A DNA stretch of 64,000 nt from JAJDAH01 sp964487605 (GCA_964487605.1 CAZARU010000028.1:6193-70192), one strand, 5' to 3'; shown: positions 16,443 to 26,304, counted from the first letter of the stretch. Program-made: numbers and translations. Notes: generated from the sequence alone by a model not told the origin.

Positions 16443-19400
16443 TCAGTCGCCCTCCGAGAACTCCCAGTCGGCGCCGAACGCTTCTTGCTTGGGTGTCGGA
16501 AGCGTCTCGCCGCCGGGCCCATCCTTGCGCACGACCATGCTCCGGCGGGTCACCGTGTCCGAGCTTTCCCGGGCGACCACCGTGATGAGGTTCACGCCGG
16601 GACGGAGCCGCACGTCGAAGGCGAACTTCAGCTTCCGGGGATCGAGCCCGGCACGATTCGACTGGTAGAACACCTTGTGGGAGCCGGCGAAGGCATACGC
16701 GTCCAGTACGCGATCGGCGTCGGTGGCCACGCCTTCGATGCGTACGGTGTCCGCCCGCGTGGAGAGGACCGCGGACGACACGTCGAGGGCGGGCGGCGAG
16801 CGGACCAGGACCGGAACCATCACGATCTTCACGGGCCGGTTCGTCTCTTCGAGCAGGCGAGCTTCCACGAAGCCGAAGCGACCCTCCTGCAGATCCACCT
16901 TCGCGAAGTCGTCGAAACGCCCGATGCGCTCCAGAACCGCGCCCTTCTGAAGGGTGGCGACCACGCGCGCGCCGCTTCGAGGCTGCTCGAGCACGTCGGC
17001 GTCCGCCGTGGGCGAGACGCGACCCTTCGCCTCGTTGATGGCGGTTCCGCCCTTGGTGACCGGAATGGACAGCTTCTCGCTCGAACCGACGCGCAGGTCG
17101 CGATCGTGGACGGAGAGCTCGACCTTCACGAAGTTGTCGCGAAGCGAGTCGAGGGCGTCGAACGTGAACACGACCTGCCGCACGTCGCCGGGCTTCATGT
17201 TGGAGATGTCGAACCGACCCGCACGGAGAAGGAGACCGTCGCCGGTCAGGTTCCGGAGGTTCGCCTGCGTCTCGTGAGAGCGACCGGTCCCGACGTTCTT
17301 CACCGTGAGATACACCGAGGCGCCCTCGCCCCGCGCCACCTGGCCGTCGCCGTTGCCCGGACGGTGATCGACCAGCTGGTACGTGTACGCGAAGATGGGC
17401 GCGGGCAACGCTTCCACCGTCGCGCGAATCTCCGCGTCCTTCGGCACGACGCCGCCCTCGGAGTCGAATCGAATGCGAATGGGGTCGACCCGCGTGACGG
17501 CGTCCTTCGGGATCTTGCACGAGCGCCGCGCATCGTTGGTGAGCGGCTTGGTGGATCCCGGTCGCCGGCCCTCGACCTCGCACCAGCCGAGGGGCGCCGT
17601 CGCAGTCCGCGACTCTCCCGGTGCAATCTTCCCGAACACCAGCTCCTTCTCGTCGAAGTACCCGAGGTCGCTCTTGGTCACCCCGTGAAGCCGGTGGACC
17701 GGCTCGGTGCCGTTGTTCTTCACCGTGACCTCGAGGTTCAGCGGCTCGCCTGCAACCACGCGGCTGCCCTTGCCTGTCAGCTTGACCGAGGTCTCGAGGT
17801 CCGTGGGGGTGAGGGCAGGGCGCTTGCCCTCGGGCGCGGGCGCCCAGTCGATGCCCAGCTTTCCGAGGTCGCCGGAGATGGACGCAATCTCGTCGCGCTG
17901 GACCTTGTCGATGACGGCCTTCACGCCTCGCAGCTGCTCGGCACGCGAACCGGGAGGCAGGCGACCTGCGAGATCCCTGGCGAGCTTCACCGAGAAGTCG
18001 AGGCGGAACTCGTCGTCGATGTCACCGCCGCGGTCACGCAGCTCTGCCCGCTCGGTTTCGGGCAGATTGTAGCGGACCTTGTACGTGGGTCGCTCGGTAC
18101 TGCGCTGCGCCTCGTGGTCGAGGCTCTTGGCGAGGTCCCGCTCCTTGAAATCGCGCTGGGAGCTGAAGAGGTCCATCTCCAGGGTGTCCGCCGTCATCGG
18201 ATCGAGCTCGATGTCCGGCGGCACACCGACGCCCTGGATCGAGACGTCACCGGGCGTGAGGTACTGAGCGATCGTGAGCTTGAGCGCCGCGCCGTCCGGC
18301 GTGATGTTCGGAAAGACGAGCTGTACGGAGCCCTTCCCGAACGTCGCCTCGCCGACGACGATCGCCCGGTCGTGATTCTTCAGCGCGCCCGCGACGATCT
18401 CGCTGGCGCTCGCCGACGACCCGTTGGCCAGGACGACGATGCCGTAGGTGGGCTCGGTGCCTCGGGCAATCGCGCGCTTCTCCTCGCGTCCCTCGGAGGC
18501 GCCCACCGTGGAGACGATGACGCCGCGGTCCAGGAATCGATCGGCGACCTTGGCCGCCTGGTCGAGGAGGCCGCCCGGGTTGTTCCGCAGGTCCAGGACG
18601 AGGCCCTTGAGCTGGCCTTGCTTGCGCAGTGACTTCAGCGCGTCGTCGAGCTCGTCGGCCGTGCTGCTCTGGAACTGCTTGATCCGTACGTAGCCCACCC
18701 CGTTGCCCAGGGGCTGGACGTCCACGCTCGTGATCTGGATCTCCTCGCGGACGAGCTCGAACGGGCGTGAGCCGGTCCATCCGTCGGCGCCCTCGCGGTG
18801 GATCCAGACCGTGACGGGCGATCCGGGCTTGCCGCGCAGGCGGGCCACGGCGTCGTCGAGCGGCATGTTCAGGGTTGATTCGTTGTTGATCTTCGTGATG
18901 CGGTCGAGGCGCCGAAGCCCACCGCGCCCCGCGGGCGTTCCGGGCATCGGTCGCATGATCGTCAACATCTGGTCGCGTATCGAAATGACGATTCCGAGCC
19001 CGCCGAAGTGCCCCGACGTCGAGAGGTTCATCTCCCGATAGCCCTCGGGGCTCATGAACACGCTGTGGGGGTCCAGGGTCCGGAGCATCCCGTTGCACGC
19101 GGCGTACTCCACCTCGCGGAGCTCCACGTCCGCATCCTGGAGGTGGGTCTGCAGGAACGCGAAGACCTCCCGGAGGCGCGCGGCGACGTCCCAGGGCCCC
19201 TGGACGTTGTCCACGCGAAACTCCTGCTCCTCGGTCTCGACGCGGACGCGAACCGTCGGGGATCCCTGCTCGTGCAGGACGATGACCTGGGCGACCTCAC
19301 CCTGGACGAAGTTGAGCGCGCCGAGCAACATCCCGCGCGGATCGATGCGCTTCGGATCGACGTACTTCTTTCGGATGGTGTCGAGCGTCTTGTTGACGGC

Positions 19401-19577
19401 GGCCAGCTGGGTGAGGTCGTAGGGCCCCTTCGACTGACCCGGCGCGGTGACGGCGTGGGCAGCCTCGAGCCCGCGCCAGAGTCCACCCGTCCCGAAGGTG
19501 ACGGCGAAGTACGACGCCAGCCCGAAGACCGTCAGGACGAGGGCCGACTTGCCGAGGCGCTCCAGGAGTCGCATCAC
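16443..19577 (-). CDS. large S41 C-terminal processing protease with Ig-like and SH3-like C-terminal domains
   Basis: A 1044-residue exported serine protease. Residues 10-29 are a membrane anchor or signal. A PDZ domain (about 185-265; GGLGIVISIRD) is followed by the S41 catalytic domain (about 285-460) with the Ser-Lys pair S390 in SSASASEIVAGAL and K415 in FGKGSVQ. The C-terminal 500 residues hold two CARDB/Ig-like beta domains (about 600-850), an SH3b-like module (SPTADADVLEQ to FGFVEARLL), and a last Ig-like domain. This is far longer than CtpA or Tsp; it resembles the MXAN_5808-type proteases I recall from myxobacteria. It follows mlaD by 47 bases. The first codon is GTG with an ATG immediately after. 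Confidence 0.85.
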   Translation of the reverse strand: MMRLLERLGKSALVLTVFGLASYFAVTFGTGGLWRGLEAAHAVTAPGQSKGPYDLTQLAAVNKTLDTIRKKYVDPKRIDPRGMLLGALNFVQGEVAQVIVLHEQGSPTVRVRVETEEQEFRVDNVQGPWDVAARLREVFAFLQTHLQDADVELREVEYAACNGMLRTLDPHSVFMSPEGYREMNLSTSGHFGGLGIVISIRDQMLTIMRPMPGTPAGRGGLRRLDRITKINNESTLNMPLDDAVARLRGKPGSPVTVWIHREGADGWTGSRPFELVREEIQITSVDVQPLGNGVGYVRIKQFQSSTADELDDALKSLRKQGQLKGLVLDLRNNPGGLLDQAAKVADRFLDRGVIVSTVGASEGREEKRAIARGTEPTYGIVVLANGSSASASEIVAGALKNHDRAIVVGEATFGKGSVQLVFPNITPDGAALKLTIAQYLTPGDVSIQGVGVPPDIELDPMTADTLEMDLFSSQRDFKERDLAKSLDHEAQRSTERPTYKVRYNLPETERAELRDRGGDIDDEFRLDFSVKLARDLAGRLPPGSRAEQLRGVKAVIDKVQRDEIASISGDLGKLGIDWAPAPEGKRPALTPTDLETSVKLTGKGSRVVAGEPLNLEVTVKNNGTEPVHRLHGVTKSDLGYFDEKELVFGKIAPGESRTATAPLGWCEVEGRRPGSTKPLTNDARRSCKIPKDAVTRVDPIRIRFDSEGGVVPKDAEIRATVEALPAPIFAYTYQLVDHRPGNGDGQVARGEGASVYLTVKNVGTGRSHETQANLRNLTGDGLLLRAGRFDISNMKPGDVRQVVFTFDALDSLRDNFVKVELSVHDRDLRVGSSEKLSIPVTKGGTAINEAKGRVSPTADADVLEQPRSGARVVATLQKGAVLERIGRFDDFAKVDLQEGRFGFVEARLLEETNRPVKIVMVPVLVRSPPALDVSSAVLSTRADTVRIEGVATDADRVLDAYAFAGSHKVFYQSNRAGLDPRKLKFAFDVRLRPGVNLITVVARESSDTVTRRSMVVRKDGPGGETLPTPKQEAFGADWEFSEGD

Positions 19578-19588
19578 TTGGGACGGCG

Positions 19589-19594
19589 AGTATA
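19589..19594 (-). promoter_or_regulatory. -10 element TATACT before the S41 protease
   Basis: The minus strand reads TATACT, 5 of 6 matches to consensus, 11 bases before the GTG/ATG double start. It would give the protease-pdxJ-acpS-nnr genes a promoter of their own with a very short leader. Confidence 0.4.
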
Positions 19595-19624
19595 GAGCGA
19601 GGCTCGACGAATGGGCACCATGCC

Positions 19625-20776
19625 TCAGGGGGCGGCAGTCGCTTCGACCTTCAGCTGGCCCGCGGCCTTGGGCGGCGGCGCCGGATCGGCGATTTCCACG
19701 GATGGCGCCTTCTCGTCGCGCTTGATGGAGTATCTGACGAGGGCGCGCAGCACCTGATTTCGCTCGACGTTGCCGAGGACCATCTTCAGGTCCTCGTAAA
19801 CGGACGGATCGACGAGTAACGCGCCCACGGTCCCCTTGCCGGCGCGAACGTCGGCGACGATCCGACGCAGGTCGCCAGTCATGGCGCTCACGTTGCCGAC
19901 GATCTGCTGCGACTGGTCGTCCCCGTAGATGAGGCTCTTGGCGACGCCGTTACCTTCCCGCACGCCGCGCAGGGTCGCCGCGAGTTCGCCCGCCGCGTCC
20001 CCGAACTGCGTGAGGGCCTTCGTCGGGGTGTCCCCGTAGATGACGTCGTGGGCGAACCCCGGACCTCGCTCGATGCGTCCCAGGATGCCGTTCACGCTCC
20101 GGAGCGTGCGGTTGAGTTCTCCCGACGTACGCTCGAGGCTGGAGAGCGTCTCGGAGAGCTTCTTCGCCTCGTCGGGATCCCCGAGCAGTTTCGCTCCGTA
20201 GCCGTCGCCCTGGTCCAGCTTCTGCAAGATGTTGCGGAGCGACTGGGCGGTCCCCTTCACGTCCTTCTGGAACTGGTCCTCGGCGAGCGAGCCGGTCGTC
20301 TTCTCGAGATTCGTCATGACGCCGTCGGCTTTCTGCCCCAGCCGCTCGAGGTTCTGCATCAGGCCGCCCTTCTCCCCGGCGGCGATGACCTGCCCTGGTG
20401 GCACGGCGGGCTTGTCGAGGGAGCCCACGCTGATCTGCAGCATCTTGTCGCCGAGGAGCCCCTTGGCCGAGATGGTGATCACGCTGTCGGTCCGGATCCT
20501 GCCCTGCGCCCGCTGGACGACGTCGAACGAGACGTGGACGCGAGGGTCGTTCGGATCCGAGGAGTGCTGGACCTCGGTGACGCTTCCCACGTCGACTCCT
20601 CCGATCTGGACCGGCGACCCGCGCTTGAGCCCCTCCACGTCGTCGAAGACCGCGGCGTAAGGATCCGTGGACTCGAACATCGAGCGCTCGTCGCCGATCA
20701 GGAACACGACGAGGCCCATGGCGATGAGTCCGACGAGCACGAACGCGCCCACCTTGACCTCGATGCGGGTAGCCAT
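19625..20776 (-). CDS. mlaD: MlaD/MCE-family lipid-transport substrate-binding protein
   Basis: The periplasmic MCE subunit of a phospholipid transporter between the inner and outer membranes. The 383-residue protein begins MATRIEVKVGAFVLVG, an N-terminal membrane anchor (about 8-27), followed by the MCE domain (about 40-130; DDVEGLKRGSPVQIGGVDVG and GLLGDKML). The long helical C-terminal part (about 140-350) has repeated turns of the type LGDPDEAKKLSETLSSLER and is longer than in E. coli MlaD, as in many delta-type proteobacteria. Start ATG 20776; an in-frame ATG at 20797 adds 7 residues. It lies in the same run as mlaF, with a lipoprotein gene in between. No mlaE permease is in the window. 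Confidence 0.85.
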   Translation of the reverse strand: MATRIEVKVGAFVLVGLIAMGLVVFLIGDERSMFESTDPYAAVFDDVEGLKRGSPVQIGGVDVGSVTEVQHSSDPNDPRVHVSFDVVQRAQGRIRTDSVITISAKGLLGDKMLQISVGSLDKPAVPPGQVIAAGEKGGLMQNLERLGQKADGVMTNLEKTTGSLAEDQFQKDVKGTAQSLRNILQKLDQGDGYGAKLLGDPDEAKKLSETLSSLERTSGELNRTLRSVNGILGRIERGPGFAHDVIYGDTPTKALTQFGDAAGELAATLRGVREGNGVAKSLIYGDDQSQQIVGNVSAMTGDLRRIVADVRAGKGTVGALLVDPSVYEDLKMVLGNVERNQVLRALVRYSIKRDEKAPSVEIADPAPPPKAAGQLKVEATAAP

Positions 20777-20832
20777 GGGACTCCCATCTTCCCCCATCGA
20801 CGGGGTTCGGTCACGCCGGCTCGGGGGGAGAA

Positions 20833-22278
20833 TCAGCCGGCGGGCCGCGCGGCGTCCGACCCGGGTCCTGGTCCCGAAGGCTGTGGCGCACAGCCGAGGT
20901 TGGGGTCCGCCGCGAGCCGCGCCGCGAGGTCGGAGTGGAGCGCCCGCACGAACCGCCGGGCCATGACGCGGGCCCCTCGGTCGGTGAGGTGCACCATGTC
21001 GCGCCACGCCAGCCCGTGGTGAGCGAAGCGCACGATGGACATCTCTCCGCCCATGGCTGCGCGGAAGTCCCAGAACGCGCAGCCGAGGCGCTCTGCGACG
21101 GCCCGCTTGCGTTTCGCCAGCCGGCCCACACGCTTGCTGGGCTTCGGAGCGTGGATCGTCCCGTAGGCGAAATCGGGCGGGCTGAAGACGAGGCACGCCG
21201 ACCCCGGGCTTGCCTCGCGGTGCAGCTCCACGAGGTGTTCGAGCGCCACGTCGTGTCGGTCGTCGTCGTCCTCGGTGCTGCCCGTGAGGAACATGACGAG
21301 ATCGTGACGGCGGTGGCGCAGCGCCTCGAGGGCCTGCGGGCGACGCATTCGAGCAAGGTGCACCACGCTGGCACCGCCCACGCCCAGGGAGTCGAGGACC
21401 ACGCCCGGCGTCGCGCGCTCCACGGCAACGCCGAACAGGCGAACTCCGGTACCCGCCGAGAGCGTCACACGATGGGGACCTTCGAGCACGTCCAGGCGAT
21501 GCACGCCGACGCCGGGAACCGGCGAGCGCGTGTCCAGTCTCGCCGCCTCCGTGCCGTCTACGAAGAGGCCGAGCTCTCGCCCGAGGCGGTGCTTCAGGTA
21601 GTAGACGTCGAAGCGCGCGGCGAGCGTCCCGACGGGAGCGCCTTCGGGCGCCGTCGCGACCCAGGCGCGCGCACCGTCCGAGATGCTGTGGGCGGCGATG
21701 CCGCCGAAACCGTACACCTGGTCCGCGACGGCGTGGGTCGACACGGCGTGCGAGCGCCACGCCTTCGGTTCGAGTCCGTGCACGACGTCCTGATGCACGT
21801 ACCAGGGCCACGGCCGCCCCACGGCAACGTACCCGTGGCCGCCGTCGCCGAATCCGGCCTGGAGCAACCGCCGAATTTCCCCGGAAACTTCGTCGCGCGT
21901 GAGGTTGGAGTCACCGTACATGGCGATGCGGAGGTGATCGGAGCCGCGACCTCGACCCAGGGCGGCCAGCCTCGCGTGGACGCTCGTGAGGCTGCCGGCG
22001 GGGTCGGCGACGAGCACGGTGGGCGCCGTCACGGGCGCGTCGTCGGCCTCGGGTACCGGGACCGTGAGTCCCGGGCACGCATCGACCTCGTCCGGTTCCG
22101 GGCTGGACCGGGCGCTCGGCGTGGACGCGGGAGCGGCGCGTGCCTCCCCCTCGAGCGATGCGCTCGGTGCGGCCGGCGGGACGTCGCCGGCGGCCGACCC
22201 ACACCCACCCAGCAGGGCCGCGACGACGACCCCGCACAAAGGCCGAAACGGCCCGGTCCCCTCGGCCCCCTTCCTCAT
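20833..22278 (-). CDS. SGNH/GDSL-hydrolase lipoprotein
   Basis: A 481-residue lipoprotein. The signal is VVAALLGGC with a good lipobox (LGGC, cysteine at about 26), followed by a Pro/Ala/Ser-rich linker to about 75. The hydrolase domain starts with the GDS motif in MYGDSNLTRDE near residue 118 and ends with the catalytic DxxH pair in DMVHLT near 440; the middle has VVLDSLGVGGAS and LVMFLTGSTEDDD. SGNH enzymes of this build deacetylate or acetylate cell-surface polysaccharides or act as esterases. The ATG overlaps the mlaF stop (ATGA), so translation is coupled to the lipid-transport ATPase and suggests a role in envelope lipid or glycan processing (inference). Confidence 0.8.
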   Translation of the reverse strand: MRKGAEGTGPFRPLCGVVVAALLGGCGSAAGDVPPAAPSASLEGEARAAPASTPSARSSPEPDEVDACPGLTVPVPEADDAPVTAPTVLVADPAGSLTSVHARLAALGRGRGSDHLRIAMYGDSNLTRDEVSGEIRRLLQAGFGDGGHGYVAVGRPWPWYVHQDVVHGLEPKAWRSHAVSTHAVADQVYGFGGIAAHSISDGARAWVATAPEGAPVGTLAARFDVYYLKHRLGRELGLFVDGTEAARLDTRSPVPGVGVHRLDVLEGPHRVTLSAGTGVRLFGVAVERATPGVVLDSLGVGGASVVHLARMRRPQALEALRHRRHDLVMFLTGSTEDDDDRHDVALEHLVELHREASPGSACLVFSPPDFAYGTIHAPKPSKRVGRLAKRKRAVAERLGCAFWDFRAAMGGEMSIVRFAHHGLAWRDMVHLTDRGARVMARRFVRALHSDLAARLAADPNLGCAPQPSGPGPGSDAARPAG

Positions 22279-23060
22279 GCGTTCAGGAGCGTCTCGACGT
22301 CTTCCTTCACCGGAGCTCGACCTTCGATGAAGTCCTGAACGCGCTGCAGACCGGACGCCTGGAACTCGTTCACGGTGCCGACGCACAGGATCCGACCGCC
22401 GTGGACCATGGCGACCCGATCGCTGATCGTGAAAGCGCTCTTCATGTCGTGGGTCACGACGATGCTCGTCACGTTCAGCTTGCGACGCAGGCCCATGATC
22501 AGGTGATTGACCCGCGCCGTGTTGATCGGGTCGAGTCCCGTCGTCGGCTCGTCGTACAGCAGCACCTCCGGCCGAACGGCGATGGCCCGTGCCAGCGCCA
22601 CGCGCTTTCGCATCCCGCCCGACAGGTCGGCGGGCCACATGAGCTCGATGCCGGGCAGGTCCACGAGCCCGAGCGCCCACGCGACACGGTCGGCGATCTC
22701 GCTCTTCGTCATGCGATCTCGAAAATGCTCTTCGAGCCCGTAGGCGACGTTCTCCCCCACGGTCTGCGAGTCGAACAGGGCGCCGGCCTGGAAGAGCATG
22801 GCGATGCGCTGCCGCAAGAGCGCGAGCTCACCGCCACCCATGCCCGTGACCGAGGCGCCATCGAACGTGATCGCGCCCGCGTCCGGACGCAGCAGGCCGA
22901 TCAGCATCTTCAGCATGACGCTCTTGCCCACGCCGGATCCGCCGACGATCGTGAGCGTTTCTCCGCGATGCACCTCGAACTCGAGGTGCGAGTAGATGAC
23001 CTTCGGCCCGAACGCCTTGCGCACGCCGCGAAAGGTGATCAGCGGCGTGGGATCCGACAT
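22275..23060 (-). CDS. mlaF: MlaF-type phospholipid-transport ABC ATPase
   Basis: The 261-residue ATP-binding subunit of a MlaFEDB-like transporter. Motifs: Walker A GGSGVGKS at about 38-45, Q-loop in LFQAGALFDSQTVGENVAY (typical of MlaF), signature LSGGMRKRVALARA near 142-155, Walker B LLYDEPTTGLDP near 163-174, and the switch His in VVTHD. It acts at the inner membrane to drive lipid movement by the permease MlaE, which is not encoded next to it here. It is the first gene of an operon with the SGNH lipoprotein, mlaD and probably the S41 protease. A TACGCT -10 lies 8 bases before the ATG. Confidence 0.93.
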   Translation of the reverse strand: MSDPTPLITFRGVRKAFGPKVIYSHLEFEVHRGETLTIVGGSGVGKSVMLKMLIGLLRPDAGAITFDGASVTGMGGGELALLRQRIAMLFQAGALFDSQTVGENVAYGLEEHFRDRMTKSEIADRVAWALGLVDLPGIELMWPADLSGGMRKRVALARAIAVRPEVLLYDEPTTGLDPINTARVNHLIMGLRRKLNVTSIVVTHDMKSAFTISDRVAMVHGGRILCVGTVNEFQASGLQRVQDFIEGRAPVKEDVETLLNA

Positions 23061-23068
23061 TCGCGCGG

Positions 23069-23074
23069 AGCGTA
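23069..23074 (-). promoter_or_regulatory. -10 element TACGCT of the mlaF operon
   Basis: TACGCT in the context GCTACGCT, 8 bases before the mlaF ATG, identical in sequence and spacing to the element before the acyl-CoA dehydrogenase at 1970. A TTTCCC 17 bases further up could be a poor -35. Confidence 0.45.
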
Positions 23075-23103
23075 GCGCGTGGAGCGCGGGTGGGAAAACG
23101 CGC

Positions 23104-24828
23104 TCAATCCAGCCGTTCGACGAACAGCTCGACCGAGCTCGCGCCGCGCCAAGTGTTCAGGCGCAGCTTTCCGCGGACCACGACCGAGCCTCCGGCCAGG
23201 CTCCCGGCGCGGTCGCCGAGCCCGAGGGCGAAGGCCGAAACGCGCGACCCATCGGGACGCCGCAGCTCGAGCTTGAGGTGCCCCCCCTTGACCTCGCGAG
23301 CCTCGAGGACCTCCGCGCGCAGCACGAGCTCCGGGGCGGGGTTCGCGGCGCCGCACGGCTCGAGCTTGCCCAGGTCGGCGTGGACCCGCCGTACGTCGTC
23401 GTCGGGATCGAGCTGGACGGTGGTGACGGAGTCGACGACCGCGGCGGTGGGCATCGACGCGCACGCCGCCTCGAACGCCTCGCGCAGCTCACCGAGGCGT
23501 GAGAGTCGAACGGTGACTCCGGCGGCCGCCTGGTGGCCCCCGAAGCGCTCGACGCAATCGGCGGAGGCGGCGAGCGCATCGTACAGCCGAGAACCGGCGG
23601 GGCCTCTCGCGGAGCCGCAGCCCAGCCCATCCTGGAAGCCGACGACGATCACCGGACGCTCGTAGCGGCGCACGAGCTGCCCGGCGACGATGCCCACGAT
23701 GCCGTGATTCCAGCCTTCGCGCCCGACGACGATCGTCGAACGATCCGCCCACCGCTCGCGCTCGATGTCCTCGATGGCCTCGGCGAGGATCTTCTCCTGG
23801 GCCTCCCGACGGGCCGTTTGAAGCTGATCGATGTGCCCCGCGAGCGCCGTGGCGTCGGCGTCGGTCCGGGCGAGCAAGAGGTCGAGGGCGACGTCGGGGG
23901 GACCCATGCGACCCGGGGCGTTGATGCGCGGCGCGAGGCGGAACGCGACGTCCTCCCCGGTGATGGACGGGGCGCCTCGCAGGGTGGCCAGCTCGAGCAG
24001 GGCGCGCACGCCCGGCCGTTCGGGACGGGCCAGGCGCTCGAGTCCGGCACGCACGAGGCGACGGTTGTCGCCGTCGAGGGGGACGACATCGGCGATGGTG
24101 CCGATGGCCACGAGATCGAGCCAGGTCCTGAGGTCCAGCTTCCAGCCGAGCGCCTTGCGCAGGGCAGCCGCGAGGCTGAGCGCCAGCCCGCACGAGGCCA
24201 TCCCCTTGTACGGGAATCCGCACTCCGGGCGGTGGGGATTGAGGAACGCGAGGGCCGGGAGCGGCTCGTCGGGGACGAGGTGGTGATCGATGACGATCAC
24301 GTCGATGCCGGCGGCCTTCAGCCGCTCGATCTGCGGATGGTCGGAGGAGCCGCAGTCGCAGGTGACCAGCACCGAGGGGCGCACCGCTTCGACCTTGGCT
24401 GCGCCCTCGGGCGAGAGCCCGTAGCCACCGTCGAAGCGACTCGCGAGGAGCGCATGCACCTCGCCGCCGAGGGCGCGTATCACGCCGGTGGTGATGGCCG
24501 ACGACGTGATCCCGTCGCAGTCGTAATCGCCGAAGACGGCGATGCGCTCGCCCTTGCGCACCGCGTGGGAGAGTCGATCGGCCGCCAGAGCGCGATCGGC
24601 CATGGGCTCCGGGTCCGACAGGTCGGACAGGCGAGGGTCGAGGAAACGTCGAGCTCCCTCGAGATCCGACAGCCCTCGGCGATGGAGAACGTCCGCGAGC
24701 GTGACCGAGACGCCGAGCTCGTCGGCCAGGGCTCGCGCCTGCGAGCTGGCGCCGTCGGGCTGGCGCGGCCGGCCCGGTGACGACGCGACGGCGACCTCCG
24801 CGAGCGCGCTCGTTGGTGCTTCGGTCAT
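23104..24828 (-). CDS. recJ: single-stranded-DNA-specific exonuclease RecJ
   Basis: A 5'-to-3' single-strand exonuclease acting in RecF-pathway recombination and mismatch or base-excision repair. The 574-residue protein has the DHH phosphoesterase motifs: FGDYDCDG near residue 98 and VIVIDHHLV near 169, then the DHHA1 domain with GWNHGIVGIVAGQLV near 370 and RFGGHQAAAGV near 430, and the C-terminal OB fold. The ATG at 24828 gives the usual length; another at 24927 adds 33 low-complexity residues. It follows secF by 267 bases on the same strand, a linkage seen in other bacteria. Confidence 0.93.
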   Translation of the reverse strand: MTEAPTSALAEVAVASSPGRPRQPDGASSQARALADELGVSVTLADVLHRRGLSDLEGARRFLDPRLSDLSDPEPMADRALAADRLSHAVRKGERIAVFGDYDCDGITSSAITTGVIRALGGEVHALLASRFDGGYGLSPEGAAKVEAVRPSVLVTCDCGSSDHPQIERLKAAGIDVIVIDHHLVPDEPLPALAFLNPHRPECGFPYKGMASCGLALSLAAALRKALGWKLDLRTWLDLVAIGTIADVVPLDGDNRRLVRAGLERLARPERPGVRALLELATLRGAPSITGEDVAFRLAPRINAPGRMGPPDVALDLLLARTDADATALAGHIDQLQTARREAQEKILAEAIEDIERERWADRSTIVVGREGWNHGIVGIVAGQLVRRYERPVIVVGFQDGLGCGSARGPAGSRLYDALAASADCVERFGGHQAAAGVTVRLSRLGELREAFEAACASMPTAAVVDSVTTVQLDPDDDVRRVHADLGKLEPCGAANPAPELVLRAEVLEAREVKGGHLKLELRRPDGSRVSAFALGLGDRAGSLAGGSVVVRGKLRLNTWRGASSVELFVERLD

Positions 24829-25095
24829 CCCGGCCGACTCATCGGTGCCAGAGGAAGAGAAGTCAACGGAGGCCCGGGGCCGCCCCGAGCCGGAGGACCT
24901 CAGGTGACACTGCAGAGATTCGGTCACGAAGCGTTGAACTCAGGTGGGTTCACCGCGTCGCGGCGCGCCATCGCTCCGGACGCAGAAGCATCGACTCGAC
25001 CGCGAAGGTTCCGTGCAGTCGTCCGCGCTCGGCGACGGTTGCGGAGTATTCGAAAGCCGCGTCGCGACCTCGCGGCGACCGGGGCGCCAGCCGCG

Positions 25096-26301
25096 CTACG
25101 TGGCCGCCGCCGCCTTCGCACCGCGCTTGGCGGCGACCTTCGAGAAGACCTTGCGGTCGAGGAAGGCGACGAGCGGAAGCGCGACGTAGATCGAGGAGTA
25201 GGTGCCGAGGACCATTCCGATGATGAGCGTCATCGCGAATTCCTTGAGGGTGCCGGTTCCCCACACGAAGAACGCGAGCAGGCTGATGATGGTCGTCCCG
25301 CTGGTGAGGATGGTCCGGCTCAGCATCTCCGACAGGCTCACGTTGATGATCTGACTGAAGGACACCCCTCGCAGCTTGCCGAGGTTCTCCCGGACACGGT
25401 CGAACACGACGACGGTGTCGTTCACCGAGTACCCCACGATGGTGAGGATTGCGGCGACGGTGGAGAGGCTCAGTTCCTTCTCGAGGACCGTCAGCACGCC
25501 GATGGTCACCAGGGCGTCATGGGCGAGCGCCACGACGGCGCCAGGCGCGAACCGGAGGTCGAACCGGAACGCGATGTAAATCATGATGAAAACGAGCGCG
25601 ATCGCGATGCTCTTCAGCGCCGCGTCCCGCAGCAACTTCCCGGCCTTGGGCCCCACCCACTCTACCCGGAGGGGGTCGTCGGGCACGCGCTCGGCTCCGA
25701 GGGCCGTCTTCAGCCCGTTCATGAGCTGGTCGCCCTTGCTCTGGAGCTGGACCTCCACCTTGTGCTCGCGCACGTTCTGCAGTGACGGGTTGTTGGCGCC
25801 CGCCCGCAGGGTGATGCCCTCGATGCCCACCACGGCCTTGCGGAGCCGCTCGAGGTCGGGCGGCCCGACGAGCCGCACCGTGATCTTGTCGCCGCCCGGG
25901 CTCACCTTCACTTCGCGGGCGAGCCGCTCCGCCGGGCACTCCGGCGTCGCTTGCTCGACCAGGCAAAGAGCAGCTTCGATCTCGGCGCGCTTCGTGTCGT
26001 CGATGGTCGTCACCTCCTGGACGCGCACCATGAACCTGAAAGGGTTGCTCTCGTCGTCGACGCGAATCACGTCGGGCGTGGAGAAGCCGGCGGCGACGAC
26101 CCCCTTGCGGATTTCGTCGGCGGTGACCTCCGCCTTGAAGGCCACCTCGATCTCGGTACCCCCACGGAAGTCCGTACCGAGCTTGGGGCCGGGCTTGAAC
26201 AGCAGAAGGAGCGAACCCAGGACGAGAACGGCCGAGACGCCGACGAACGTGCGGCGGTACCGCATGAAGTCGAAGACCTTGCCGACGGGAAAGAACTCCA
26301 T
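25096..26301 (-). CDS. secF: protein translocase subunit SecF
   Basis: Inner-membrane partner of SecD; together they use the proton gradient to pull proteins through SecYEG. The 401-residue chain begins MEFFPVGKVFDFMRYRR, with a first membrane helix near 22-36, FRGGTEIEV near 45 at the start of the periplasmic loop, then the RND-type block of five helices from about 225 with VGYSVNDTVVVFDRVREN near 300 and LTSGTTIISL near 345. A longer periplasmic loop than in E. coli accounts for the size. It starts 3 bases after the secD stop. Confidence 0.95.
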   Translation of the reverse strand: MEFFPVGKVFDFMRYRRTFVGVSAVLVLGSLLLLFKPGPKLGTDFRGGTEIEVAFKAEVTADEIRKGVVAAGFSTPDVIRVDDESNPFRFMVRVQEVTTIDDTKRAEIEAALCLVEQATPECPAERLAREVKVSPGGDKITVRLVGPPDLERLRKAVVGIEGITLRAGANNPSLQNVREHKVEVQLQSKGDQLMNGLKTALGAERVPDDPLRVEWVGPKAGKLLRDAALKSIAIALVFIMIYIAFRFDLRFAPGAVVALAHDALVTIGVLTVLEKELSLSTVAAILTIVGYSVNDTVVVFDRVRENLGKLRGVSFSQIINVSLSEMLSRTILTSGTTIISLLAFFVWGTGTLKEFAMTLIIGMVLGTYSSIYVALPLVAFLDRKVFSKVAAKRGAKAAAAT

Positions 26302-26304
26302 GGA

